From assembly GCA_025363295.1 (NCBI GenBank), contig JANYEC010000003.1:1-35891 (forward strand): a stretch of DNA of 35,891 nt, written 5' to 3'. A program made the position numbers and the translations under genes. How positions within the stretch are numbered: position 1 is the stretch's first letter; each line of letters opens with the position of its first letter. The notes under the pieces are model-generated. The model saw only the letters and a program-made list of their open reading frames with translations, made no database searches and had not been told where the DNA came from. Source of the DNA: Akkermansiaceae bacterium. GTDB taxonomy: Bacteria; Verrucomicrobiota; Verrucomicrobiia; Verrucomicrobiales; Akkermansiaceae. Shown here one piece after another: positions 24,279 through 32,860 of this stretch.

Positions 24279-25199
24279 ATGCGCCTAATTTTCATCGCTA
24301 CCGGGGACATCGCCCTGCCATCGTTCCGGCATCTGCTAGAGCATGGCCCGCGTCCACTTGCACTCGTCACCCAGCCTGATAAGCCCGTGGGCCGCCACCA
24401 AGTTCTCACGCCTCCCGCTATCAAAATTGAGGCACTCGGTGCGGGTATTCCCGTCTTCCAGCCGGAGAAAATAGGAGACATCACCGCGGAGCTTGCCGCT
24501 CTCGATCCCGAGCTACTCGTCGTCATGGCTTATGGCCAGATTCTGCGAAAAAACATTCTAACGCTTGCGAGCAAAGCGATTATCAATCTCCATGCCTCGA
24601 TCCTCCCAAAATACCGAGGGGCCGCCTGCATTCAGGCCGCCATTGATGCTGGCGATGCGGAAACCGGAATCACTGCCATGCACGTTGTCCGCCAGTTAGA
24701 TGCAGGTGATGTGATCCTCATCAAAACGATCCCAATCGCCCCGGATGAAACAGGGGGCACGCTCCACGACCGTCTCGCCCTTCTCGCACCTGCGACGCTG
24801 TCCGAGGTGATCGCGAAACTATCAGATGGGAGTATCGCCCGGATTCCGCAGGATGATTCTCTCTCCAGTTACATTTCGAAGCTTGAGCGCGATGACGGTC
24901 GCCTCGATTGGACCCAGCCCGCAGAGCAGATCGCCCGTCGTATTCGCGCTTACGATCCTTGGCCCGGCACCTTCACCATGGCACTCGAAGGGGGAAATGA
25001 AAAGCGCCTGAAAATCTCCCCGCCCACCGAGCTTGTTCATCATATTCTCGCTCCCGGGGAAGTTGCTAACATTGATGGCCACCTCATCATTGGCTGCGGA
25101 AAAGATTCGCTCCGCCTTGAAAATGTGCAACCCGACGGCAGCCGCCGCATGTCCGCCGGAGACTACTTGCGAGGCCGCAAGCCCGAGTCCCTCAGATAG
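24279..25199 (+). CDS. fmt: Methionyl-tRNA formyltransferase
   Basis: Fmt formylates initiator Met-tRNA using 10-formyl-THF. The N-terminal formyltransferase domain carries the catalytic Asn-His pair in 'IINLHASILPKYRGAACIQAAI' and the Asp in 'VRQLDAGDVIL'. 'PDKPVGRHQVLTPPAIK' and 'VVMAYGQILRKNIL' are also conserved. The C-terminal tRNA-binding domain begins near 'RLDWTQPAEQIARRIRAYDPWPGTFTMA'. Cys replaces Pro in the usual 'GAAPIQ'. The frame opens at 24216, but 'MRLIFIATGDIALPSF' is the true start, at the ATG at 24279 (306 residues). The usual partner def is not adjacent. Confidence 0.95.
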   Translation: MRLIFIATGDIALPSFRHLLEHGPRPLALVTQPDKPVGRHQVLTPPAIKIEALGAGIPVFQPEKIGDITAELAALDPELLVVMAYGQILRKNILTLASKAIINLHASILPKYRGAACIQAAIDAGDAETGITAMHVVRQLDAGDVILIKTIPIAPDETGGTLHDRLALLAPATLSEVIAKLSDGSIARIPQDDSLSSYISKLERDDGRLDWTQPAEQIARRIRAYDPWPGTFTMALEGGNEKRLKISPPTELVHHILAPGEVANIDGHLIIGCGKDSLRLENVQPDGSRRMSAGDYLRGRKPESLR

Positions 25200-25223
25200 G
25201 GTAGGAGTCTAACACAGAGATAA

Positions 25224-26306
25224 TCAAGAATCTGGCAGGCTGGAAACGGTCGGTTTGTGGGGGGTGGGGGCGTTTGATTGTTCGAGATATTTCCAACAGA
25301 GGTAGGCCAGTCCCCAGGATGTTAGGGCGAATGCTAACAAGCGAAGGATGAGCCACGGACCACTAAAAAATGGATACCATAACCACGGCAAGACCCATCC
25401 TAGAAATAGTGGTACTGTGTTATGGAACAAATAGAGGCCATAGCTCAAACGACCGATATGTTGGATTATCGGATTTTCCAAAATCCGCCCCGGCCACCCT
25501 TTCAGGCTTGATAGGGTCGATGAAATTAAACCTGCAAAAGCGATCGATAACAAAGTCTGTTGGATAACGCAGAACCCGGCGATCGGTCGCCCAATTTCAT
25601 AAAATATATATAAGATCAGATAGCCACCGAGTGCGATCAGGCTTCCCCATTTCAGACGCGCATCGCCCGCAGCCATTCCGCGCTCCATCGCCAGAGCGAG
25701 CAAGGCACCGATGGCAAAGTAATCCAGCGAGGAGGTGGTAATCGCTTCATTGTGATAGATTTCTGGGAAATGCCATGCCAGCACCATCCGGCTGATAGGT
25801 GCGATGGCGGTGCAAAGGAGAAATACGGAGAGCATGGCCTTACGGGGTGTGAAAAACACCACCAGCGGCCAGATAAGATAGAACTGCACTTGGATCGCCA
25901 ACGTCCAGTAGTGTGCCGTGCCAGGCGGCCAGCCTTCCATGTATGCCATATGAAAGTTAGATAAATGAATAAAATAGAGCAAAGAATATCGTTGGATATC
26001 TGCCGCCCCCACCACGATCGCGAAAATCATGGCCACATAGCACGGCACCAGGATCCGCACCATTCGGCGTTTGAGAAAATAGGCGTAGCTTTTCACTCTC
26101 CAGGGTAGCGAGTGGGAATCGCCTAACGTGCGTTCGCGGAGGAGGATGCGGGTAATCAAAAATCCAGTGAGCGCGAGGAAGAAGAAAAGCCCGATTTCAA
26201 AGGGGAACGGCCCACGCCAGGTACTCAATGCCCAATGATGCCACATCACACCCAGCACCGCGAAAGCTCTCCATCCGTCTAACTGGGTGTTTCGAGTCGT
26301 TGACAA
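25224..26306 (-). CDS. Acyltransferase family 3 membrane protein (OafA/YrhL-like)
   Basis: This integral membrane O-acyltransferase of 360 residues has about ten hydrophobic segments. The family signature 'LDGWRAFAVLGVMWHHW' opens the protein and includes the catalytic His region. 'YFLKRRMVRILVPCYVAM' carries the conserved R-R-x-x-R region, followed by 'YWTLAIQVQFYLIWPLVVFF' and 'IGRLSYGLYLFHN'. Members acetylate or succinylate surface sugars. It starts with TTG at 26306; no ATG is available before the motif. The substrate is unknown, and no glycan genes lie near. The secreted SHD1-like gene is 88 bp upstream on the same strand. Confidence 0.92.
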   Translation of the reverse strand: MSTTRNTQLDGWRAFAVLGVMWHHWALSTWRGPFPFEIGLFFFLALTGFLITRILLRERTLGDSHSLPWRVKSYAYFLKRRMVRILVPCYVAMIFAIVVGAADIQRYSLLYFIHLSNFHMAYMEGWPPGTAHYWTLAIQVQFYLIWPLVVFFTPRKAMLSVFLLCTAIAPISRMVLAWHFPEIYHNEAITTSSLDYFAIGALLALAMERGMAAGDARLKWGSLIALGGYLILYIFYEIGRPIAGFCVIQQTLLSIAFAGLISSTLSSLKGWPGRILENPIIQHIGRLSYGLYLFHNTVPLFLGWVLPWLWYPFFSGPWLILRLLAFALTSWGLAYLCWKYLEQSNAPTPHKPTVSSLPDS

Positions 26307-26394
26307 AGTCCGTATCTAGAATTTCTCCGAAAATCAAGAGGGAGCCTCTGCGTGGAAGTGGTAGATTTACACTGATCCTGCGAGACCTGTGATT

Positions 26395-27171
26395 TCAATT
26401 TGTGATAATGGGGAGGTGCTTTTTTTGACCCCGGACGATCATTTTTTCGTCCAAGGGCGTGTCCTTGATATAACCCGCCATGGTGCTTAAGAGCGATGGG
26501 TTTGCAATGATGGCCTTACGGATGTCAGCGTCTGTCGTTTGATTGAATATCACTTCGTTTTTGTCGTTCACGAATACGAGAAGGTAGCCTGTATATTGAA
26601 AGCCTCCGACGTTTCCTTGGCCCTTGTTGTCACTATCATAGGTGGTAACAAAGGGCTCCAAGGTGTTAGTGGAATCACCGTTTGGTTTCAACTCCACTGG
26701 AAATTCCTGAGTGGATAGAACTATATATTCATCAGGTTGTCTCTGATTGCGACCGATGAATATGACCTTGGCGTTGAACTTTGGGAGTGGGATGTCATTA
26801 CTGTTATTGTGTAGTTTTACAACACAGGTAATTTCCTGGGTGACTAAATAGTAGCTATTGTCTTTTTTACGGCGTTTTCCAATCACCACGTCCGCGGCCA
26901 GAGGAGGAAGGGGTGCAGGAAGGGTGGCTGCTTCCTGGGTAATTTTCGCTTGCGAATCGGTATCAAACTGGTCGAGCACCACTGTGAATTCCTTTGCATG
27001 ATCCGCACGGCGAAACCGGACGGTCTTTCCACTTACCGAGAGCAATTCAATTTCGATAGCGCGTCCATTTTTATCATGCACGGACATCGCTGGGCCACCT
27101 TGTAACAGAGCGGACATGCCGATCATTGCCACTAGCAGAAATTGGAGTGTTGTAGATCGGTTTAAATTCAT
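26395..27171 (-). CDS. Secreted protein with SHD1-like domain
   Basis: A signal peptide (about 1-30: 'LQFLLVAMIGMSALLQGGPAMS') is followed by 'VHDKNGRAIEIELLSVSGKTVRFRRADHAKEFTVVLDQFDTDSQAKI' (about 31-78). This resembles the SHD1-like domain common in exported proteins of Planctomycetota and Verrucomicrobiota, where it probably binds other proteins or matrix. The remainder (about 95-258) is beta-rich, with 'CVVKLHNNSNDIPLPKFNAKVIFIGRNQ' and 'GYLLVFVNDKNEVIFNQTTD', and is not assigned to a family. The gene is AT-richer than its neighbours. The start ATG at 27171 gives a standard signal sequence. Confidence 0.75.
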   Translation of the reverse strand: MNLNRSTTLQFLLVAMIGMSALLQGGPAMSVHDKNGRAIEIELLSVSGKTVRFRRADHAKEFTVVLDQFDTDSQAKITQEAATLPAPLPPLAADVVIGKRRKKDNSYYLVTQEITCVVKLHNNSNDIPLPKFNAKVIFIGRNQRQPDEYIVLSTQEFPVELKPNGDSTNTLEPFVTTYDSDNKGQGNVGGFQYTGYLLVFVNDKNEVIFNQTTDADIRKAIIANPSLLSTMAGYIKDTPLDEKMIVRGQKKHLPIITN

Positions 27172-27282
27172 CTACAGGATGTGAGCAAATACTCTGCTAG
27201 GGTGTCAATCTTTTGTCATTTATGGAACACGGCAGAAATGGCATGACTTGCAGTTCGGCTGAACGGAAGCTAGGAGTCGTGG

Positions 27283-28275
27283 ATGCCGCTGTTGACGAAG
27301 GATTTTGACTACACCTTGCCGGAGGAATTGATCGCTGCCCGGCCACTTGCCGAGCGCGCCGCATCTAGGATGTTGGTCGTACATCGGGACAGCGGTGAGA
27401 TCGAGCATCGGGTGTTTCGAGATTTCCCTGAGTATTTGAAGGAGGATGACTTGTTGGTGTTGAACGATACGAAAGTGATTCCGGCACGGGTTTTTTCGGA
27501 TGATGGGAAGAAGGAGTTGCTTTGTCTCGACCGAATGGGTCCTCATGAGTGGCGTTGTCTAGTAAGGCCTGGAAGAATGATGAAGCTCGGGCGGACAGTG
27601 ACGGTGGGTGGAATCAAAGGAACGGTGATCGAAGTTTTTGAAAACGGCGATCGTCGGGTTTTGTGGGAATCTCCGGTGGACTTGAACGAACACGGTCATC
27701 TGGCGCTGCCGCATTATATGGGGCGCGAGGATGAGGTATCCGATCGGGAAAGATATCAAACGGTTTTCGCGCGGGAAGAAGGGGCGATCGCTGCGCCAAC
27801 AGCGGGCCTGCATTTTACGCCGGAAATGTTAGCGAAGATTCGACATGCTTTCCTAACACTACATGTCGGCGTGGGAACTTTTCGCCCGGTGAGCGTGGAA
27901 GTCATTGCTGACCATGTGATGCATTCTGAGCGCTATGTGGTGACGGAAGAAACGGCGCATAAAGTAAACACGGCGGGCAGGGTAGTGGCCGTCGGGACGA
28001 CGGTGACGCGAGTTCTGGAGTCACTGCGAGTCGGTAATCTTGGACGCGGGATCGGGCATGAAGAAACGAGGGGCGAGACGGACATTTTTCTTCACCCGCC
28101 CTATGAATTTGGGGTGGTGGGTGCGCTGCTGACAAATTTCCATTTGCCGCAGAGCACTTTGATCATGCTGGTGAGCGCATTTGCCGGGCAGGAGCTCGTG
28201 ATGGAGGCCTATCGAAAGGCAGTTGAGCAGCGCTATCGATTTTTCAGCTATGGCGATTGCATGTTGTTGGTCTGA
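27283..28275 (+). CDS. queA: tRNA preQ1(34) S-adenosylmethionine ribosyltransferase-isomerase
   Basis: QueA moves the ribosyl group of SAM onto 7-aminomethyl-7-deazaguanine in tRNA, the epoxyqueuosine-forming step of queuosine synthesis. Motifs: 'DYTLPEELIAARPLAERAASRMLVVHR', 'LVLNDTKVIPARVF', 'HLALPHYMGREDEVSDRERYQTVFAREEGAIAAPTAGLHFTPEML', 'LHVGVGTFRPV' and 'LLTNFHLPQSTLIMLVSAFAGQELVMEAYRKAVEQRYRFFSYGDCMLL'. The length of 330 is close to normal. AGGAG precedes the ATG at 27283. xthA follows after 18 bp, so the two may share a transcript. Confidence 0.97.
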   Translation: MPLLTKDFDYTLPEELIAARPLAERAASRMLVVHRDSGEIEHRVFRDFPEYLKEDDLLVLNDTKVIPARVFSDDGKKELLCLDRMGPHEWRCLVRPGRMMKLGRTVTVGGIKGTVIEVFENGDRRVLWESPVDLNEHGHLALPHYMGREDEVSDRERYQTVFAREEGAIAAPTAGLHFTPEMLAKIRHAFLTLHVGVGTFRPVSVEVIADHVMHSERYVVTEETAHKVNTAGRVVAVGTTVTRVLESLRVGNLGRGIGHEETRGETDIFLHPPYEFGVVGALLTNFHLPQSTLIMLVSAFAGQELVMEAYRKAVEQRYRFFSYGDCMLLV

Positions 28276-28293
28276 TGTGGAAAATCCCCGTCG

Positions 28294-29052
28294 ATGAAAA
28301 TGATCTCTTGGAATGTGAATGGCATCCGCGCAGTGATCGCGAAGAATTTTGGAGAATTTGTTAGCACCGAACAGCCGGATATTTTGTGTCTTCAGGAAAC
28401 TAAGGCGCGCCCGGAACAGGTACAGCTACCGCTAGAGCTCGGCGCTTATCATGCCTATTGGAATTCTGCGGAAAAACCCGGATACTCCGGCGTCGCGGTT
28501 TTCACAAAGCAAAAACCGCTCAATGTCCAACTCGGCATGGGAGTGGATGTGCATGACACTGAAGGTCGCGTGCTCACCTTGGAATATCCGGATTTTATTC
28601 TTGTGAATGTTTATACTCCCAACGCGCAGGACGAATTGCGGCGCTTGTCATACCGGCTCCAATGGGACGAGGTATTTCGGCGGCACCTGCTAGAAAATGC
28701 TAAGCGTAAGCCAGTGATCTTCTGTGGTGATCTCAATGTGGCGCATCAGGAAATTGATTTGGCTCGACCGCGCGAAAACCGCAAGAACCCTGGGTTTTCT
28801 GATGATGAGCGTGAAAGTTTTGGGAAACTCTTAGAATGTGGTTTTACCGATACCTTCCGCCATCACTACCCGGATCTAACCGATGCCTACTCTTGGTGGT
28901 CTTACCGTGCCGGTGCCCGCTCGAGGAACATTGGTTGGAGAATTGATTATTTCGGTGTATCCACTCATTTCATGGATCGGGTGGTTTCTGCAGAAATTCT
29001 CCCGCAAGTGACCGGGTCCGACCATTGCCCCGTGGGAATCAACCTAGCTTAA
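28294..29052 (+). CDS. xthA: Exodeoxyribonuclease III
   Basis: This Mg-dependent AP endonuclease and 3'-5' exonuclease acts in base-excision repair. 'ISWNVNGIRAVI', the metal-binding Glu in 'ILCLQETKARPEQV', 'GYSGVAVFTKQKP', 'LVNVYTPNAQ', 'PVIFCGDLNVAHQEIDLARP', 'AYSWWSYRAGARSRNIGWRIDYFGVS' and 'GSDHCPVGINL' cover every ExoIII/APE1 motif, including the catalytic Asp-His. It is 252 residues long and ends just before a terminator shared with the convergent HiPIP gene. Confidence 0.97.
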   Translation: MKMISWNVNGIRAVIAKNFGEFVSTEQPDILCLQETKARPEQVQLPLELGAYHAYWNSAEKPGYSGVAVFTKQKPLNVQLGMGVDVHDTEGRVLTLEYPDFILVNVYTPNAQDELRRLSYRLQWDEVFRRHLLENAKRKPVIFCGDLNVAHQEIDLARPRENRKNPGFSDDERESFGKLLECGFTDTFRHHYPDLTDAYSWWSYRAGARSRNIGWRIDYFGVSTHFMDRVVSAEILPQVTGSDHCPVGINLA

Positions 29053-29071
29053 TTTTATTGACGCCGGGACA

Positions 29072-29114
29072 TAAAAAAAGTGGGTGTTCCTTGGAAACGT
29101 CCACCTAGTTTTTA
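29072..29114. terminator. Bidirectional terminator between xthA and HiPIP gene
   Basis: A hairpin (about 29079-29105) pairs GTGGGTGTTCC with GGAAACGTCCAC, with two G-T wobbles and one bulge. It has seven A on the left (T on the minus strand) and CTAGTTTTT on the right, so it can end transcripts from both sides. Confidence 0.7.
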
Positions 29115-29120
29115 ATAGCG

Positions 29121-29453
29121 TCACTTCACTGGATCAGGCTTTTTCGCATAGACGGAGCACCAGCCACCTGCGAGCACGATCTTCATCCCCACTGCGGCGC
29201 AAGGGCCTGATGCATCGCCGGGCTTGCCTTGATAGAGCGTGCAGCCGGAACAGATCATTTCTGGTTTGTGTTGGGGAAACTTTGTGGCGTCCGCCTTGGT
29301 GCTGTCCTCTTTATAGCCGAGCGCCATTGCGATTGGATCGGTTTCTTCCAGTTTGACCGGAGGCGGAGCCTGACCGCAGAGTCTGCTAGTGAGGACGAGC
29401 GGCGCACCTGCGGACAGGGCGAGTTTGAAGAGAAAGTTTCGTCGGGAGTTCAT
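29121..29453 (-). CDS. High-potential iron-sulfur protein (HiPIP)
   Basis: This periplasmic electron carrier has one 4Fe-4S cluster. Its N-terminus, 'SRRNFLFKLALSAGAPLVL', is a twin-arginine (Tat) signal, fitting export of a folded Fe-S protein. The mature part contains 'DPIAMALGYKEDSTKAD', and the four cluster Cys residues occur in 'MICSGCTLY', 'SGPCAAVGMKIVLAGGWCSVY'. The spacing and the Gly-Trp-Cys ending are diagnostic. The 110-residue length is normal. No cytochrome or reaction-centre gene is adjacent, so its partner is unknown. Confidence 0.92.
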   Translation of the reverse strand: MNSRRNFLFKLALSAGAPLVLTSRLCGQAPPPVKLEETDPIAMALGYKEDSTKADATKFPQHKPEMICSGCTLYQGKPGDASGPCAAVGMKIVLAGGWCSVYAKKPDPVK

Positions 29454-29655
29454 GTTAGTTAGAGTTGTGGGATTTGTATCTGATTGGGATGGGGCTGCTT
29501 ACTTTTTCCTCATCGCAAATCCGATATGGTTGAGAATAAGTGCTTAATTTCGAGGGCACACGGATTATTTCTGGAAATTTCACCACTAAATGAGATCCGT
29601 TTTCAATAGTTTACAGAGACGTCAAGTGCGTGAGATTTGGACGGTGCAATGATCC

Positions 29656-30678
29656 CTAGTTGCTAAGAAAGCGGTGATTGACTGCGTGCTGCTTGCCGAG
29701 CTCTAGCAGAGTGTCCGCGTCGGCTCCCAATTCGTGACCCACAATCTCATATTCTTGCTTGAGATTGGTGTGAATGAGATAGGGATTGTCGGTGTTGATG
29801 CAGTAGGGGATTTTATGATACGCGAGTTCTCTAACGAATTTTGCGATGGCCTGATAGTCTGGGATCACACGGGTGACGAGGTTGACCGTTGGGCAAAGCT
29901 CTAGGCAGGTGCTTTCTTCACGCAGCAGGGCGATCAAGCGCTCTTTCGTTTTGCCAGTGGCATTTCGCAATTCGATCCCGTGGCCAATACGATCTGGGTG
30001 AATCGCCTCGATCACCTTCAGCATGCCCTCGGGTCCAGTGCCTTCGCTTTCGCCGACATGATAGGTAATTTTCAACCCAGCGTCGCGGGCTTTTCCCATC
30101 ATTGCCGAGACCTCACTCATCCAAGGTTTACTCATTTCAAGCGAGCGCGATTCCGGTCCCGCCATGTCAATCCCGACCACGCCATTGGCTCCGTTGAGAG
30201 ATCCACGGCTGCGCCATTTGATTGCGGTGTCAATGATTTGCCAGTTAGATTCTAACGAAAGATCGCGCCCGAGAGAGAGGATGATGCCGGTGGCGACGCC
30301 ATAATGAAGTGACGCGCGTTCGAGCCCCTGCATCACCGCAAGAATGATGGCATCCATGGTGTGGAGGCCGTGGCGTACGCGTTTATGCGGATTGAAGCGG
30401 AGTTCCACGGCGCTTACTTGTGCCCGGCGGTGGGCCTTGGCGATTACCTGATAGGCAGAAACGCTCGCGGCGGAGGGTGAGGATTGTATTTCTTCGGTTA
30501 CTTGGAAATAGCGGCCTAGGAAGTCATCGAGTGATTTTACTTCATTGGGCCGAGCGGTGAGCGAATCGTGAAAACTCGTGAAATCGACATATTGGGTGCG
30601 TAAACCGTTGTCGCAGAGAATTTCCCACAGAACGGACGATGGCACCGCACCGCCGAGGTGGATATGAAGGTCGTGCAT
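29656..30678 (-). CDS. Adenosine deaminase family protein
   Basis: This Zn-dependent amidohydrolase fold enzyme probably deaminates adenosine or a related purine. 'MHDLHIHLGGAVP' carries the HxH metal motif, 'GIDMAGPE', 'YHVGES', 'DRIGHGIEL' and 'ELCPTVN' match ADA motifs. The last motif reads 'NTDNPYLIHTNLKQEYE', where adenosine deaminases normally have TDDP, so the second Asp is Asn and the substrate range may differ. The frame opens at 30906, but the upstream 76 codons look non-coding, so the start is the ATG at 30678 (340 residues). It is divergent from an M20 amidohydrolase gene 144 bp away. Confidence 0.88.
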   Translation of the reverse strand: MHDLHIHLGGAVPSSVLWEILCDNGLRTQYVDFTSFHDSLTARPNEVKSLDDFLGRYFQVTEEIQSSPSAASVSAYQVIAKAHRRAQVSAVELRFNPHKRVRHGLHTMDAIILAVMQGLERASLHYGVATGIILSLGRDLSLESNWQIIDTAIKWRSRGSLNGANGVVGIDMAGPESRSLEMSKPWMSEVSAMMGKARDAGLKITYHVGESEGTGPEGMLKVIEAIHPDRIGHGIELRNATGKTKERLIALLREESTCLELCPTVNLVTRVIPDYQAIAKFVRELAYHKIPYCINTDNPYLIHTNLKQEYEIVGHELGADADTLLELGKQHAVNHRFLSN

Positions 30679-30822
30679 ACAAAATGAGACGCGTTTTGGG
30701 GCGATTTGGCAATACGAACTTGGTTCCAAGATCGTTCTGAGAATCGGCATTCTTCGTGCTAACTTTTGTGACGCACAGGAAAGGTGTCTTGCCCAGATTT
30801 TCACTTTCGGATAAATCGATTC
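30679..30822. promoter_or_regulatory. Shared divergent promoter region
   Basis: The 144-bp gap between the divergent deaminase and amidohydrolase starts must hold both promoters. I could not identify convincing -35/-10 pairs or an operator by eye. Confidence 0.4.
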
Positions 30823-32070
30823 ATGAGCAATTGCCTTAATCCTCTTCGGACCATTGATGAACTCAAGCAATTGCGCTCTCTCACGGGCGATGAAAATGGA
30901 GCGCAACGAGTTGCTTTCACCGAGGTCTGGGCAAAGGCAAGGACATGGTATAAGAATCTTTACTCCGGTCTAGCAGTTGACATTCACACGGACGAAGCGG
31001 GCAATCTTTGGGTCACCTTGCAAGGAGCGTCGGAACGTGCTCTCATCATTGGCGGGCATATCGACTCTGTTCCTAACGGTGGTTGGCTCGACGGCTGCCT
31101 GAACGTGCTCGCCGGAGTGGAGATACTGCGCCGCATTCATTCGGAGTATGATGGAAAGCCGCCGGTCACCGTGCGCATTGTCGATTGGGCGGATGAGGAG
31201 GGCGCGCGATTTGGAAAAAGTCTTTTCGGTTCTTCTGCTTGTTCGGGAAACCTCGACATGGATGAAGCGCGCGGCCTCAAGGATAAGGAAGGTGTCTCGC
31301 TGCCTGATGCCATCGCCGCGCATGGAATCGATTTTGAAAACGTGAAGGCCAGTCACAAGGAGTTGAAAAATGCGGCGGCATACATTGAGCTCCACATTGA
31401 ACAAGGCCCGGTGCTGCTAGATCTCGATTTACCGCTGGGAGCGGTGCTCGGGACTTTCGGCGTAGAGCGACATGCGATCACTTTCCACGGTCAAGCGGCG
31501 CATTCCGGCAGCACCCCGATGAATCGCCGTCGGGATGCCTTTCTCGCGGCGGCTAAGATGGGTTCTGAAATCTATCAAATCGCCGCACGCAGCGGACAAG
31601 GCGTCTGCACCATTGGCTCCTGCACCACGAAGCCGGGTATCGTTACCAGCGTCGTCGAGGAATGTCGGATCACATTGGACCAGCGGCACCTGGATGTGGA
31701 TGCGCTCAAGAAAATGTTAGCTGAGGCCCGTGATGCCAGCGAGCGCTTCGCGAAGGAGGGTAATGTGAGTGTGAGCTGGGAGCGACTCTGGCAGATTGCT
31801 CCGCACCCTTTCAATAGCGGGCTTGTTCAACTTTGTGATGAGTCGATTCGTGAAACCTGCGGTGTTTCTCACCTCCTCCCGTCTGGCCCTCTACACGACG
31901 CGGCGGAAGCAGCAGCAGCGGGAATTCCCACGGTGATGATGTTCGTGCAAAGTCTCCACGGAATCAGCCATAACAAGATTGAGGATACGAAGGAAGAGCA
32001 TCTCGTCCAATCTGTGATTGCTTTCGACAAGCTTGCTACCAAAACGATGGCATGGATTTTGGAGCAATGA
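30823..32070 (+). CDS. M20-family amidohydrolase (allantoate amidohydrolase / N-carbamoyl-amino-acid hydrolase type)
   Basis: This is a metal-dependent hydrolase that cleaves ureido or carbamoyl groups. 'LIIGGHIDSVPNGGWLDGCLNVLAGVEIL' carries the first metal His and bridging Asp, 'RIVDWADEEGARFG' the catalytic Glu pair, and 'YIELHIEQGPVLLDLDLPLG' the His. 'ITFHGQAAHSGSTPMNRRRDA' is the dimerisation lid region, and 'LPSGPLHDAAEAAAAGIPTVMMFVQSLHGISHN' the final His motif. Allantoate, ureidoglycolate and N-carbamoyl amino acids are all possible. The frame opens at 30784; the ATG at 30823 is the better start (416 residues). Adjacency to a deaminase hints at purine nitrogen use, an inference. Confidence 0.9.
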   Translation: MSNCLNPLRTIDELKQLRSLTGDENGAQRVAFTEVWAKARTWYKNLYSGLAVDIHTDEAGNLWVTLQGASERALIIGGHIDSVPNGGWLDGCLNVLAGVEILRRIHSEYDGKPPVTVRIVDWADEEGARFGKSLFGSSACSGNLDMDEARGLKDKEGVSLPDAIAAHGIDFENVKASHKELKNAAAYIELHIEQGPVLLDLDLPLGAVLGTFGVERHAITFHGQAAHSGSTPMNRRRDAFLAAAKMGSEIYQIAARSGQGVCTIGSCTTKPGIVTSVVEECRITLDQRHLDVDALKKMLAEARDASERFAKEGNVSVSWERLWQIAPHPFNSGLVQLCDESIRETCGVSHLLPSGPLHDAAEAAAAGIPTVMMFVQSLHGISHNKIEDTKEEHLVQSVIAFDKLATKTMAWILEQ

Positions 32071-32117
32071 CCTCAATCGCATCTGCGCGGTGAGGATTCC
32101 GCATTAATGTGAGTTCG

Positions 32118-32684
32118 TTAGTCGAGAAGCGAGCTGCGGGTAAACAGCGAAACGACATGCACCCCGCGTGCTTCGATGGCTTGGCGGCCGCCCTCTTCCC
32201 GATCCACGAGGACGAGGGCGAACGCTACTTTTCCGCCTTCGCGCTCGATGGCATCAATCGCTTTAAGGGTGGAGCCACCGGTGGTGATCACGTCATCAAC
32301 CACAATCACGGTATCGCCGGATTTGAAGTTTCCTTCGATTTGTTTCCCGGCCCCGTGGCCTTTTGGTTCCTTGCGAACCGTGAAGACTTGGAGCGCTTCA
32401 TCAGGATTTTTCGCGGCCGATGCCATGCCGACGGCGAGTGAAATAGGATCGGCGCCAAGAGTCATACCACCGATGCAGTGGATTTCGAGGTGTTCAGAAT
32501 GGATTTTGGAACGAACGGCATGCCAGCCAAGGTCACCGATGAGGTGGGCACCAAATGGATCGAGGGCGGTGACGCGGCAATCGATGTAGAGATCGCTTTG
32601 TTTTCCGGAGGCGAGGGTGAAGGTGCCGGTGCGGACGGATTTCTCGAGTAAGATTTTTTTGAGAGCAGAGGCGGTTTGGAGCAT
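32118..32684 (-). CDS. pyrE: Orotate phosphoribosyltransferase
   Basis: PyrE converts orotate and PRPP to orotidine monophosphate in pyrimidine synthesis. 'TGTFTLASGKQSDLYIDCR' is the N-terminal orotate-binding motif, 'GMTLGADPISLAVGMAS' and 'VRKEPKGHGAGKQIEG' are loop motifs, and 'TVIVVDDVITTGGSTLKAIDAI' is the PRPP-binding motif. The length (188) is usual. It stands alone, divergent from the ExbB-like operon across 176 bp. Confidence 0.97.
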   Translation of the reverse strand: MLQTASALKKILLEKSVRTGTFTLASGKQSDLYIDCRVTALDPFGAHLIGDLGWHAVRSKIHSEHLEIHCIGGMTLGADPISLAVGMASAAKNPDEALQVFTVRKEPKGHGAGKQIEGNFKSGDTVIVVDDVITTGGSTLKAIDAIEREGGKVAFALVLVDREEGGRQAIEARGVHVVSLFTRSSLLD

Positions 32685-32860
32685 GGCGGGATGGTGGGTA
32701 GAAGCGGAAATGGAGGGAAGCGGAAAAGCTGAAAGAAGTGATGAAATGGGCGAAATGAATTTCGCGGTCCGTGACGGGCTAATTTCCCATCTACCATTCG
32801 CTTTTTCCCTAGCTTTTGTTGCTCGCCAGCGCCTTGGCCCGGAGTCTAGATTTTCCGCAC

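Noticed and set aside
30679..30906. A 76-codon N-terminal extension of the deaminase
   Set aside because: The extension overlaps the divergent promoter region and the start of the neighbouring gene. The HxH motif normally lies near the N-terminus, as with the ATG at 30678.
32816..32860. N-terminal extension of the ExbB-like protein
   Set aside because: The first 15 codons have no membrane or family character, and the ATG at 32861 gives a standard start.
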